From CAWIJK01 sp963836375 (GTDB lineage: Bacteria > Actinomycetota > Acidimicrobiia > Acidimicrobiales > RAAP-2), in contig CAWIJK010000002.1 in the NCBI GenBank assembly GCA_963836375.1, positions 186,001-250,000 on the forward strand: 64,000 nucleotides of DNA, written 5' to 3'. The position numbers and the translations under genes are program-made. Every line of letters begins with the position of its first letter. Position 1 is the stretch's first letter. The notes under the pieces were generated by a model. It saw only the letters and a program-made list of their open reading frames with translations. It did no database searches and was not told the origin of the DNA. Below, piece after piece: positions 33,842 through 42,184 of the stretch.

Positions 33842-34661
33842 CCTGGCCGACGACACGGCGGTGCGCCACCTCGGCGGGGGCCATTACCGGGGCCGGTTGG
33901 AGCGGGCGTGGGAGATCTGGGGCCCCGAGGGCGGCTACGTGGCGTCGCTCGCCCTGCGCGCCGCGGGGGCCGAGAGCCCCTTCGACCGACCAGCCACCTT
34001 CGCCTGCCACTACCTGGCGGTGGCCGAGTTCGCCCCGGTCGAGCTCTCGGTCACCACCTTGCGCCGGGCCCGGACGGCCTGTTCACAGCGGGTGACCATG
34101 AACCAGGGCGACCGCACGATCCTCGAGGCGTTGGTCTGGTCGGTCGGCTCGGTCGAGGGCCTCGAGCACCACCAGGTGGAGCCGCCCGACGTGCCCGGGC
34201 CCGACGGCGTGGCGTCTATCGAAGAACTGGCGGGCGAGCGACCCCCGTTCGCCTTCTGGGACAACTTCGACCAGCGTCCCTTGAACTATCTCGTCGACTG
34301 GCCGCCGGCCGAGCCCCTCGACCCGGTGTGGCGGAGCTGGCTGCGCTTCCGGCCGACGGCGACCTTCGAGGACCCCTGGGTCGACGCCGCCCGGGCCCTG
34401 GTCCTGCTCGACGTGGTCAGTTGGCCGGCCGGGCACCGCCAGCACGCCTGGCGCCAGCCGGACTTCACCGCCCCCAGTCTCGACCTGGCGGTCGCCTTCC
34501 ACGAGCCGGACCCCGGCGCCGAGTGGCTGCTGGCCGACGGTCACGCCCCGACGGCGGGCCAGGGTCTGTTGGGGTGGCAGGGCCGTCTGTGGTCGCCGGC
34601 CCGCCGGCTGATCGCCTCGGGGTCGGGACAGGCCCTGTTCCGCCGGATCACTCGGCGCTGA
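33834..34661 (+). CDS. Acyl-CoA thioesterase, double-hotdog (TesB-like)
   Basis: 275 residues. AWEIWGPEGGYVASLALRAA, PFDRPATFACHYLAVAEFAP and VELSVTTLRRARTACSQRVT form the first hotdog repeat. The second ends QPDFTAPSLDLAVAFHEPDP, GQGLLGWQGRLWSPARRLIA and SGSGQALFRR, characteristic of the thioesterase-like superfamily (PF13622). It would hydrolyse acyl-CoA. It is coupled to the channel gene by an 8-base overlap and converges on the acyl-CoA dehydrogenase, overlapping its 3' end by 14 bases. Confidence 0.85.
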   Translation: MGDLADDTAVRHLGGGHYRGRLERAWEIWGPEGGYVASLALRAAGAESPFDRPATFACHYLAVAEFAPVELSVTTLRRARTACSQRVTMNQGDRTILEALVWSVGSVEGLEHHQVEPPDVPGPDGVASIEELAGERPPFAFWDNFDQRPLNYLVDWPPAEPLDPVWRSWLRFRPTATFEDPWVDAARALVLLDVVSWPAGHRQHAWRQPDFTAPSLDLAVAFHEPDPGAEWLLADGHAPTAGQGLLGWQGRLWSPARRLIASGSGQALFRRITRR

Positions 34662-35796
34662 AGCCGTCCATCCGGGCCAGGATGCGCAGCATCACCTCGT
34701 CGGCCCCGGCCCCGATCGAGTCCAACCGCGTGTCGCGGTAAAAGCGCGAGGTCCAGTGCTCGGCCATGTACCCGATGCCCCCGTGGAACTGCAGGCAGGT
34801 GTCGGCCACCTCGCGCTGGAGCCGGGCCCCCATCAGCTTGGCGATGGTGGCGAAACGGGTGGCGTCCTCGCCACGGGCCACCGCGTCGGCCGCCGCGTAG
34901 GCGTAGTGGGTCAGCATGTCGTGGCGCGCCGAGAGCTCGGCCAGGGCGAACTGGAGGTGCTGGTTGGCCAAGAGCGGCCGGCCGAAGGCCTGGCGCTGGG
35001 CCAGGTAGTCGCGGGTGCGACGGAGCGCCTGGTCGATCGAGCCGATGTGGCGGTATACGGTGATCAGCCGTTCGGCCTGGAACTGCACCATCTGCTGGTG
35101 GAAGCCGCGGCCCACCTCGCCGATGGTGTTGGTCACCGGGACCCGCACGTCGCTGAAGGACAGCTCGGCCGTGTCGCTCGACCACATCCCGAGCTTCTCG
35201 AGCTTCCGGGAGACCTCCACCCCCTCGACCGAGGTCGGGACCACGATCAGCGACATCGAGCGGTGGCCGGCATCCTCGGAGGTCCGGGCCAACAGGCAGA
35301 GCCAGTCCGACTGCGTCCCGTTGGTGATGTAGAGCTTCGAGCCGTTGATGACCCACTCGTCGCCGTCACGCACGGCGCGGGTGCGGATGCCGGCCACGTC
35401 GCTGCCGGCGTCGGCCTCGGTGACGGCGATCGAGGCGACCATCTCACCGCGCACGGCCGGGGCCAGGTAGCGCTCCTTGAGCTCGGGCGAGCCGTAGCGG
35501 TGGAGGGCCGGGGTGGCCATGGCCATCTGCACGGCGATGGCCATCGGCACCCCGCCGCAGTCGATGCGGCCCATCTCCTCGCCGGCGATCACCGTGAAGC
35601 TGTGGTCGGCGCCCATGCCGCCGTAGGCCTCGTCATACTCCAACCCGAGCAGGCCCACCGCCCCCAGCTTGGGGAACAGGTCGTGCGCCGGGAAGGTGCC
35701 GGCCCGCTCCCAGTCCTCGATGTGGGGTTGGATCTCGCGCTCGAAGAGGTCCCGGAGGGACTTGCGGAAGAGCCGGTGCTCGTCGGTCTCGATCAT
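34648..35796 (-). CDS. Acyl-CoA dehydrogenase
   Basis: 382 residues. ASIAVTEADAGSDVAGIRTR and WVINGSKLYITNGTQSDWLC are the FAD-binding signatures, and LQFHGGIGYMAEHWTSRFYR holds the C-terminal signature. The region carrying the catalytic base reads YRDTRLDSIGAGADEVMLRI, with Ala-Asp-Glu where many family members have G-T-x-E. It oxidises an acyl-CoA to the 2-enoyl-CoA in the same pathway as the divergent hydratase and carboxylase genes. ATG 35796 has TACGTT 6 bases upstream. It could be the citronellyl-CoA-type dehydrogenase of an Atu-like pathway, but substrate cannot be told from sequence. Confidence 0.92.
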   Translation of the reverse strand: MIETDEHRLFRKSLRDLFEREIQPHIEDWERAGTFPAHDLFPKLGAVGLLGLEYDEAYGGMGADHSFTVIAGEEMGRIDCGGVPMAIAVQMAMATPALHRYGSPELKERYLAPAVRGEMVASIAVTEADAGSDVAGIRTRAVRDGDEWVINGSKLYITNGTQSDWLCLLARTSEDAGHRSMSLIVVPTSVEGVEVSRKLEKLGMWSSDTAELSFSDVRVPVTNTIGEVGRGFHQQMVQFQAERLITVYRHIGSIDQALRRTRDYLAQRQAFGRPLLANQHLQFALAELSARHDMLTHYAYAAADAVARGEDATRFATIAKLMGARLQREVADTCLQFHGGIGYMAEHWTSRFYRDTRLDSIGAGADEVMLRILARMDGFSAE

Positions 35797-35802
35797 GCGC
35801 GC

Positions 35803-35808
35803 AACGTA
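35803..35808 (-). promoter_or_regulatory. Leaderless -10 element of the acyl-CoA dehydrogenase
   Basis: TACGTT on the minus strand, 6 bases before ATG 35796. It is mirrored by TACACT for the divergent hydratase gene, within a 57-base intergenic gap. Confidence 0.4.
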
Positions 35809-35841
35809 CCACCGGCCCTCCGGGGGCCCGGGGGGCGCCCC

Positions 35842-35847
35842 TACACT
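35842..35847 (+). promoter_or_regulatory. Leaderless -10 element of the carboxylase operon
   Basis: TACACT ends 6 bases before ATG 35854. No ribosome-binding site. Confidence 0.45.
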
Positions 35848-35853
35848 GCTCCC

Positions 35854-36651
35854 ATGGCAACGACCACAGGCCCGGGCGGCGGAGACCGGCCCCTGGTGCG
35901 CATCGAACGCCACGGTCCGGTGGTCCGGCTGGTCCTCGACTCGCCGCAGAACCGCAACGCCCTGTCCGAGCGCCTCTTGGGCGAGCTGACCGGGGTCCTC
36001 GCACAGATCGGCGACGACCGGGAGATCCGGGCGGTCATCGTGACCGCCGAGGGCCCGGTCTTCTGCTCGGGCGCCGACCTGACCGAGCGCCTGGCCGACC
36101 CCGGCGCCGAGCACCGGTCCACCCTCCCCGACGTCCTCGACGCGATCGTCCACCTCCCCCAACCCGTGGTGGCCGAGGTCAACGGGCACGCCCGGGCCGG
36201 CGGCCTCGGCCTGATCGCCGCCTGCGACCTGGCGGTCGCCCCCACCTCGGCCACCTTCGCCTTCAGCGAGGTCCGGGTCGGGGTGACGCCGGCGATCATC
36301 GCCGTCCCGGCCCTTCGGGTGATGACCCGGCGGTCCTTCGCCCGCTACGCCCTGACCGGGGAGTCCTTCAGCGCCCACGAGGCCCGGGCCGCCGGCCTGC
36401 TCACGGCCACCGTCGACGCCACAGAGATCGACGACTGGGTGAACGAGATCATCGACTCGTTCCTCCGCTCGTCGCCGGCGGCCATCGGCCTCACCAAACA
36501 GCTCTTCGAGGTGGTCTGGGAACAGGACTGGGACCAGGCGGTGCGCACCGCCGCCGGACTGTCGGCCGAAGCGTTCGCCGGGGCCGACGCCCAAGAGGGC
36601 ATCGACGCCTTCTTGGCGAAGCGTCAGCCCTCGTGGGTGACCGAACGGTGA
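35854..36651 (+). CDS. Enoyl-CoA hydratase (crotonase family)
   Basis: 265 residues. VVRLVLDSPQNRNALSERLL, EGPVFCSGADLTERLADPGA and PQPVVAEVNGHARAGGLGLI form the crotonase oxyanion hole; FAFSEVRVGVTPAIIAVPAL contains the catalytic Glu. First gene of a four-gene operon with both carboxylase subunits and the AtuA-like protein. In such clusters it is expected to hydrate the methylglutaconyl- or isohexenylglutaconyl-CoA made after carboxylation (LiuC/AtuE role); this is inferred from context. The stop overlaps the next start as GTGA. Confidence 0.9.
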   Translation: MATTTGPGGGDRPLVRIERHGPVVRLVLDSPQNRNALSERLLGELTGVLAQIGDDREIRAVIVTAEGPVFCSGADLTERLADPGAEHRSTLPDVLDAIVHLPQPVVAEVNGHARAGGLGLIAACDLAVAPTSATFAFSEVRVGVTPAIIAVPALRVMTRRSFARYALTGESFSAHEARAAGLLTATVDATEIDDWVNEIIDSFLRSSPAAIGLTKQLFEVVWEQDWDQAVRTAAGLSAEAFAGADAQEGIDAFLAKRQPSWVTER

Positions 36652-38291
36652 GCTCGTCGCCGGCGGCCCAAGCGTCGCTCACCCGCATGCCGGTGGGCAC
36701 CGCGCTGGCCAGCCACCTCAATCCCCGGAGCGAGGAGTTCGAGGCGAACCGGGCGGCCATGGCCGAGATGACGGCCGAGGTCCGGGCCCTGTGCGACCGG
36801 GTCCTCGGAGGCGGTGGCGAGCGCTACGTCGAGCGGCACCGGGCCCGAGACAAGCTGCTCGCCCGAGAGCGCCTCGAGGCACTGGTCGACCCGGGGACCC
36901 CGGTGCTCGAGCTCTCGCCGTTGGCCGGGGTGGAGACCAACGACCCGCTGGGGGGCGGGCTGGTGGTCGCCCTGGTCGAGGTGTCGGGCACCCAGTGCCT
37001 GGTGATCGCCAACGACCCCACCGTGCGAGGGGGGACGACCAGCCCGACCACCATCGCCAAGCTGCTCCGGGCCATGGACGTGGCCGAGACCAACCGCCTG
37101 CCGGTGGTGATCCTGGTCGAGTCCGGCGGAGCCGACCTGCCCCGCCAGGCCGACGTCTTCGTCCCCGGCGGCGCCCAGTTCCGCCGGCTGACCCAGCTCT
37201 CGGCGGCCGGCATCCCGACCATCTGCGTGGTCTTCGGGTCGTCGACGGCGGGTGGGGCCTACCTGCCGGGCATGAGCGACTACACGATCTTCGTGGAGGG
37301 ACGGGCCCGGGTGTTCCTGGGCGGCCCGCCGTTGGTGAAGATGGCGATCGGCGAGGACGCCGACGAAGAGGAGCTGGGCGGCGCCTCGATGCACGCGAGG
37401 GTCTCGGGGCTGTGCGACTACCTGGCCCGCGACGAACCCGAGGCGCTGTACCGGGCGCGCGCCGTGGTGGCCCACCTCCACTGGCGGCGGCTCGGCCCGG
37501 GACCGTCGGGCCCGCCCGACCCACCCCTCTACCATCCCGACGAGCTGCTCGGCGTCGCCCCGGTCGACGTGCGGGTGCCCTTCGACGTCCACGAGGTGCT
37601 GGCCCGGATCCTCGACGGCTCGAGGTTCGAGGAGTTCAAGGAGGCCTACGGGACCCAACTGGTCTGCGGCTGGGGCACCCTGGCCGGCTTCCCGCTCGGG
37701 ATCGTGGCCAACAACGGGATCCTGTTCTCAGAAGAGGCCCAGAAGGGGGCGCAGTTCATCCAGCTGTGCAACCGCACCGACACCCCGATCCTGTTCGTCC
37801 AGAACATCACCGGCTTCATGGTCGGCACCCGCTACGAGCAGGGCGGGATCATCAAGGACGGGGCCAAGCTCATCAACGCGGTGTCGAACTCCACCGTCCC
37901 GCACCTGACCCTGATGGTGGGGGCCAGCTACGGCGCCGGCAACTACGCGATGGCCGGGCGCGCCTATGACCCCCGCTTCGTCTTCACCTGGCCCAACCAC
38001 CGCATCGCCGTGATGGGGCCCAAACAGTTGGCCGGGGTCCTGTCGATCGTGCGGAAGAACGCGGCCGAGGCGGCCGGCCGCCCGTTCGACGAGGGGGCCG
38101 ACGCCGAATTGCGCCAGGCGACCGAAGCGCAGATCGAGGCCGAGTCGACGGCGCTGTTCGCCACCGGCCGGCTGTGGGACGACGGCATCATCGACCCGCG
38201 CCACACCCGCACCGTCCTGGCCGTGGCCCTGAGTGCCGTGCACTCGGCCCCGGTCGTCGGGACGGCCCGCTTCGGGGTGGTCCGGCACTGA
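36648..38291 (+). CDS. Acyl-CoA carboxylase, carboxyltransferase (beta) subunit
   Basis: 547 residues. RHRARDKLLARERLEALVDP, VIANDPTVRGGTTSPTTIAK, SSTAGGAYLPGMSDYTIFVE and QNITGFMVGTRYEQGGIIKD, then GASYGAGNYAMAGRAYDPRF, are the two crotonase-like domains of MCC/GCC/PCC beta subunits; the sequence looks closest to methylcrotonyl- or geranyl-CoA carboxylase types. It transfers CO2 from biotin to the acyl-CoA. Start GTG 36648 overlaps the hydratase stop; GTG 36633 is an alternative. The stop overlaps the alpha-subunit ATG (TGATG). Confidence 0.94.
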   Translation: MSSSPAAQASLTRMPVGTALASHLNPRSEEFEANRAAMAEMTAEVRALCDRVLGGGGERYVERHRARDKLLARERLEALVDPGTPVLELSPLAGVETNDPLGGGLVVALVEVSGTQCLVIANDPTVRGGTTSPTTIAKLLRAMDVAETNRLPVVILVESGGADLPRQADVFVPGGAQFRRLTQLSAAGIPTICVVFGSSTAGGAYLPGMSDYTIFVEGRARVFLGGPPLVKMAIGEDADEEELGGASMHARVSGLCDYLARDEPEALYRARAVVAHLHWRRLGPGPSGPPDPPLYHPDELLGVAPVDVRVPFDVHEVLARILDGSRFEEFKEAYGTQLVCGWGTLAGFPLGIVANNGILFSEEAQKGAQFIQLCNRTDTPILFVQNITGFMVGTRYEQGGIIKDGAKLINAVSNSTVPHLTLMVGASYGAGNYAMAGRAYDPRFVFTWPNHRIAVMGPKQLAGVLSIVRKNAAEAAGRPFDEGADAELRQATEAQIEAESTALFATGRLWDDGIIDPRHTRTVLAVALSAVHSAPVVGTARFGVVRH

Positions 38292-40309
38292 TGGGAGACG
38301 CGGGGATCGAGCGCCTCTTGGTGGCCAATCGGGGCGAGGTGGCCCGCCGGGTCCAGCGGGCCGCCCGGGCCCTCGGGATCGCCACGGCGGCGGTGTTCGC
38401 CGAGGACGACCGGGGGGCCCCGTTCGTGCGCGAGGCCGACCGGGCGGTGCCCCTCGGGCCCGGTGGTCTCGGTGCCACCTACCTGAGCGTGCCGGCCGTG
38501 CTCGACGCCGCCCGCCAGGCGGGGGCCGACGCCATCCACCCGGGCTACGGCTTCTTGTCCGAGGACCCCCGACTGGCCGAAGCCTGCGTGGCCGCCGGCA
38601 TCACCTGGGTCGGCCCTTCGCCCAAGGCCATGGCCGTGATGGGCAACAAGGCCCAGGCCAAGGCCACCGTCGCCGCCGCCGGGGTGCCGGTGCTGGCCTC
38701 GGTGGTGGTCGACGTCTACGACCCGGCCGCCCTGGGCGCCCTCGGGGCCGGGGTCGGCTACCCGTTGCTGGTGAAGGCCTCGGCCGGCGGGGGGGGCCGG
38801 GGCATGCGCCTGGTGGGGGGTCCCGGCGAGCTGGCCGACGCGGTGGCCGCCGCCCGCCGGGAGGCGACGGCCGCCTTCGGGTCCGACGAGGTCTTCTTGG
38901 AGCGCTACGTGCCCGCCCCGCGCCACGTCGAGGTGCAGGTCCTGGCGGACCGCCACGGCAACCTGGTCCACTGCTTCGACCGGGAGTGCTCGGTCCAACG
39001 CCGTCACCAGAAGGTGATCGAAGAGGCCCCGGCGATCTTCGTGCCCGACCCGACCCGGCGCACCATGTGGCAGGCCGCCGTGTCGGCCGCCCGAGCGGTC
39101 GGCTACGAGGGGGTGGGCACGGTCGAGTTCTTGGTCTTCGGGGACGAGTGCGCCTTCTTGGAGATGAACACCCGGCTGCAGGTCGAGCACGGGGTCACCG
39201 AGCTCGTGACCGGGCTCGACTTGGTCCAACTGCAGCTGGCGGTGGCCGCCGGCCGGCCGCTGCCCTTCGCCCAGGACGACCTGGCGGTCGGCGGCCACGC
39301 GGTGGAGGCCCGTCTGTGCGCCGAGCGGCCCCGGGACGCCTACCGGCCGACGCCCGGGCCGGTGCTCCACGCCCGCTGGCCGGTGGCCGAGGGCATCCGG
39401 GTCGACGCCGGAGTGGAGACGGGCTCGGTGGTGAGCCCGGCCTACGACAGCCTGGTGGCCAAGGTCATGGCGGTGGCCGAGGACCGGGCGACGGCGGTCT
39501 CGCGGCTGCGCCGGGCCCTGGCCGGGCCGCTCGAGCTCGACGGGATCGAGACCAACCGCGACCTGCTGGCCTCGGTCCTGGCCGACCCCGACTTCGCCGC
39601 CGGCGAGACGACCACCCACTTCCTCGAGGACCGCCCCGAGCTGGTGGCGGCCCGGCTCGACGACGCCGTGCGCCGGCGCCACGCCATCTGCGCCTCGCTG
39701 TTCTTAGAGCACCTCCGGTCGTCGTCCTCGGTGGTGCCGGGGGCCCCGCCAAGCTGGCGTAACGTCGGCCGGGCCGCCCACGCCGACCGGTTCGCCGACG
39801 GTGACGACCACCTGACGGTCGTGGTCGGTCGCGACGGCGGGGAACTCTTGGTCACCATCACCGGGCCCGACGGCCCGGGCGAGCTCACCGCGGCGGTGAC
39901 GTCTGTGGTGGCGGCCACGGTGCGGGCCGAGGGTGCGGGCTCGGGGACCGTCGAGCTCGAGGCCGGTGGCATCGTCATCGGCCACCGGGTGCGCGGCCAC
40001 GGCCACCAGCTGGCGGTGAGCTCGGCCGAGGGGCAGTCCCTCCTGGCCCTGGCCGAGGAGGCCGGCTCCGAGGAGCCCTCAGCCTCGGCCGCCGAGTGCC
40101 GGGCGCCCCTGCCCGGCTCGGTGCTGTCGGTGCTGGTCGGCCCGGGCGAGCCGGTGGGCGACGGGACCGCCCTGGTCGTCCTCGAGGCCATGAAGATGGA
40201 GCACACCCTGCGGGCGACGGGGCCCGGGCGGGTCCACGAGGTGCTGGCGGTGGCCGGTCAGCAGGTCGACGTGGGCCAGGTGCTGGTGCGCGTGGACCCG
40301 CAACGGTGA
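38291..40309 (+). CDS. Acyl-CoA carboxylase, biotin carboxylase/biotin carrier (alpha) subunit
   Basis: 672 residues. Biotin carboxylase: IERLLVANRGEVARRVQRAA, AIHPGYGFLSEDPRLAEACV, VKASAGGGGRGMRLV and EMNTRLQVEHGVTELVTGLD. A middle linking domain follows, then the biotin carrier with EAMKMEHTLRAT; the biotinylated Lys is residue 635. A typical MCC/GCC alpha architecture. It pairs with the beta subunit encoded directly upstream; the coupled translation (TGATG) suits a fixed subunit ratio. GTG of the AtuA-like gene overlaps its stop. Confidence 0.95.
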   Translation: MGDAGIERLLVANRGEVARRVQRAARALGIATAAVFAEDDRGAPFVREADRAVPLGPGGLGATYLSVPAVLDAARQAGADAIHPGYGFLSEDPRLAEACVAAGITWVGPSPKAMAVMGNKAQAKATVAAAGVPVLASVVVDVYDPAALGALGAGVGYPLLVKASAGGGGRGMRLVGGPGELADAVAAARREATAAFGSDEVFLERYVPAPRHVEVQVLADRHGNLVHCFDRECSVQRRHQKVIEEAPAIFVPDPTRRTMWQAAVSAARAVGYEGVGTVEFLVFGDECAFLEMNTRLQVEHGVTELVTGLDLVQLQLAVAAGRPLPFAQDDLAVGGHAVEARLCAERPRDAYRPTPGPVLHARWPVAEGIRVDAGVETGSVVSPAYDSLVAKVMAVAEDRATAVSRLRRALAGPLELDGIETNRDLLASVLADPDFAAGETTTHFLEDRPELVAARLDDAVRRRHAICASLFLEHLRSSSSVVPGAPPSWRNVGRAAHADRFADGDDHLTVVVGRDGGELLVTITGPDGPGELTAAVTSVVAATVRAEGAGSGTVELEAGGIVIGHRVRGHGHQLAVSSAEGQSLLALAEEAGSEEPSASAAECRAPLPGSVLSVLVGPGEPVGDGTALVVLEAMKMEHTLRATGPGRVHEVLAVAGQQVDVGQVLVRVDPQR

Positions 40310-42141
40310 GCGCACCCGGCCGGCGCCAGGGGCCCCTGCGCATCGCCAACTGCAGCGGGTTCTTCGGGGACCGGATCTCGGCGGCCAAAGAGATGGTCGA
40401 GGGCGGCCCGATCGATGTCCTCACCGGCGACTGGCTGGCCGAGCTCACCATGTACGTCCTGCACAAGACGAGGGACCGGGGCGGCTACGCCCGGACCTTC
40501 CTCGCCCAGATGGACGAGGTGCTCCCCACCTGCGTCGAGCGGGGCATCACCGTGGTGGCCAACGCCGGGGGCCTCGACCCGGCGGCCTGTGCCGCCGCCG
40601 TCCGGGAGCTGGCCCGGGGCCACGGGCTCGACGTGGCGGTGGCTTCGGTGTCCGGCGACGACCTGAGCGGACGTCTGGGCTCGCTGGCCGACGACGGGGA
40701 GCCGTTCAGGAATCTCGACACCGGCGAGCCGCTGCCCGAGGGGTCCCCGGTGGTCACGGCCAACGCCTACCTCGGGGCGGCGCCCATCGCCGCCGCCCTG
40801 GGGGCCGGGGCCCAGGTCGTGGTGACCGGCCGGGTCACCGACGCCTCCTTGGTCGTCGGGCCGGCCATCGACGCCTTCGGATGGTCACCCGGTGACCTCG
40901 ACCGGTTGGCCGGCGCGGTGGTGGCCGGCCACATCATCGAGTGCGGGGCCCAGTGCACCGGGGGCAACTACGCCTTCTTCGAGGACGTCGAAGGCCTCGA
41001 GCGACCGGGCTTCCCGCTGGTCGAGCTCTACGACGACGGCTCGTGCGTCGTCACCAAGCACCCCGGGACCGGGGGCCTGGTCTCGGTGGGCACCGTCACC
41101 GCCCAGCTGCTCTACGAGATCGGCGGCCCCCGGTACCTGAGCCCCGACGCGGTGGCCCGTTTCGACACCGTCAGGGTGGCCGAGGACGGGCCCGACCGGG
41201 TGCGGGTGTCGGGCACGGTGGGCGAGCCGCCCCCACCCACCCTCAAGGTGGCGGCCAACCTGGCCGGCGGGTGGCGCAACGCCATGACGCTCGTGCTCAC
41301 CGGCGGCCAGATCGCCGAGAAGGCCCGGGTGGCGGAGGCCGCGGTCTGGGCCGCCGTGCCCGGGGGTGCGGCGGCCTTCGCCGAGCACTCGGTGGAGCTC
41401 CACGGGGACACGACCGGCGCCGGGACGGCCTTCGTGCGCATCGCGGTGCGCGGCGACGACCCGTCGCTCGTGGGCCGCGCCTTCTCCTCGGCGGTGGTCG
41501 AGACCACCCTGGCCAGCTACCCGGGGACCTTCTTCACCGCCGCCCCCGGCGGCGCCTCGGAGGTGGCCCGCTACTGGCCGACCTTGGTGGACGCGGCACA
41601 GGTCCGGCCCACCGTCGACCTCGACGGGGTGGCGGTCACCGTCGACCGGGCGTGGCTCGACCGCCGGCGCGACGTGGCGCCCGACGAGCGGGGGGCGACG
41701 GCGGGCACCGCCGGCGAAACGGCCCCGGGGAGCGGGTCGGGGTCAGAGACGGTGACCGTCCCGCTCGGGGTGCTGGCCGGGGGGCGCTCGGGGGACAAGG
41801 GGGCCAACGCCAACCTCGGCCTGTGGGCCGAGTCCGACGAGGTCTACGCCTGGCTCGGGGCCGAGTTGACGGTGGGGCGGCTGCGGAGGCTGTTGCCCGA
41901 GGTGGGCGGACTGGAGATCGAGCGCTACGAACTGGCCAACCTGCGGGCCGTCAACTTCGTGGTGCGCGGACTGCTCGGTTGGGGCGTGGCCTCCAACCTA
42001 CGCCTCGACAGCCAGGCCAAGGGCCTGGCCGAGCTGGTGCGGTCCCGCCGGCTGCAGGTTCCGGCCGCCCTGGTGGCCGCCGGCCCGCCGGCCCGTCGAC
42101 TGGCCTCGTGGCCGACGCCGATCGCCGGGAAAGTGCACTAG
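40306..42141 (+). CDS. AtuA-like / DUF1446 protein
   Basis: 611 residues. RIANCSGFFGDRISAAKEMV, IDVLTGDWLAELTMYVL, VANAGGLDPAACAAAVRELA and VVTGRVTDASLVVGPAI with ECGAQCTGGNYAFFED define the AtuA/DUF1446 family. The last about 100 residues (VPLGVLAGGRSGDKGANANL onward) are the AtuA-like ferredoxin-fold domain. AtuA is essential for acyclic terpene (citronellol/geraniol) use in Pseudomonas, with an unknown reaction. Its linkage here to both carboxylase subunits and a hydratase reproduces the core of that pathway. GTG overlaps the upstream stop. Confidence 0.9.
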   Translation: MSAPGRRQGPLRIANCSGFFGDRISAAKEMVEGGPIDVLTGDWLAELTMYVLHKTRDRGGYARTFLAQMDEVLPTCVERGITVVANAGGLDPAACAAAVRELARGHGLDVAVASVSGDDLSGRLGSLADDGEPFRNLDTGEPLPEGSPVVTANAYLGAAPIAAALGAGAQVVVTGRVTDASLVVGPAIDAFGWSPGDLDRLAGAVVAGHIIECGAQCTGGNYAFFEDVEGLERPGFPLVELYDDGSCVVTKHPGTGGLVSVGTVTAQLLYEIGGPRYLSPDAVARFDTVRVAEDGPDRVRVSGTVGEPPPPTLKVAANLAGGWRNAMTLVLTGGQIAEKARVAEAAVWAAVPGGAAAFAEHSVELHGDTTGAGTAFVRIAVRGDDPSLVGRAFSSAVVETTLASYPGTFFTAAPGGASEVARYWPTLVDAAQVRPTVDLDGVAVTVDRAWLDRRRDVAPDERGATAGTAGETAPGSGSGSETVTVPLGVLAGGRSGDKGANANLGLWAESDEVYAWLGAELTVGRLRRLLPEVGGLEIERYELANLRAVNFVVRGLLGWGVASNLRLDSQAKGLAELVRSRRLQVPAALVAAGPPARRLASWPTPIAGKVH

Positions 42142-42184
42142 GTTCCAGGTCACATCCACATCCGAGCTGCAGGGGGGGTCCTGT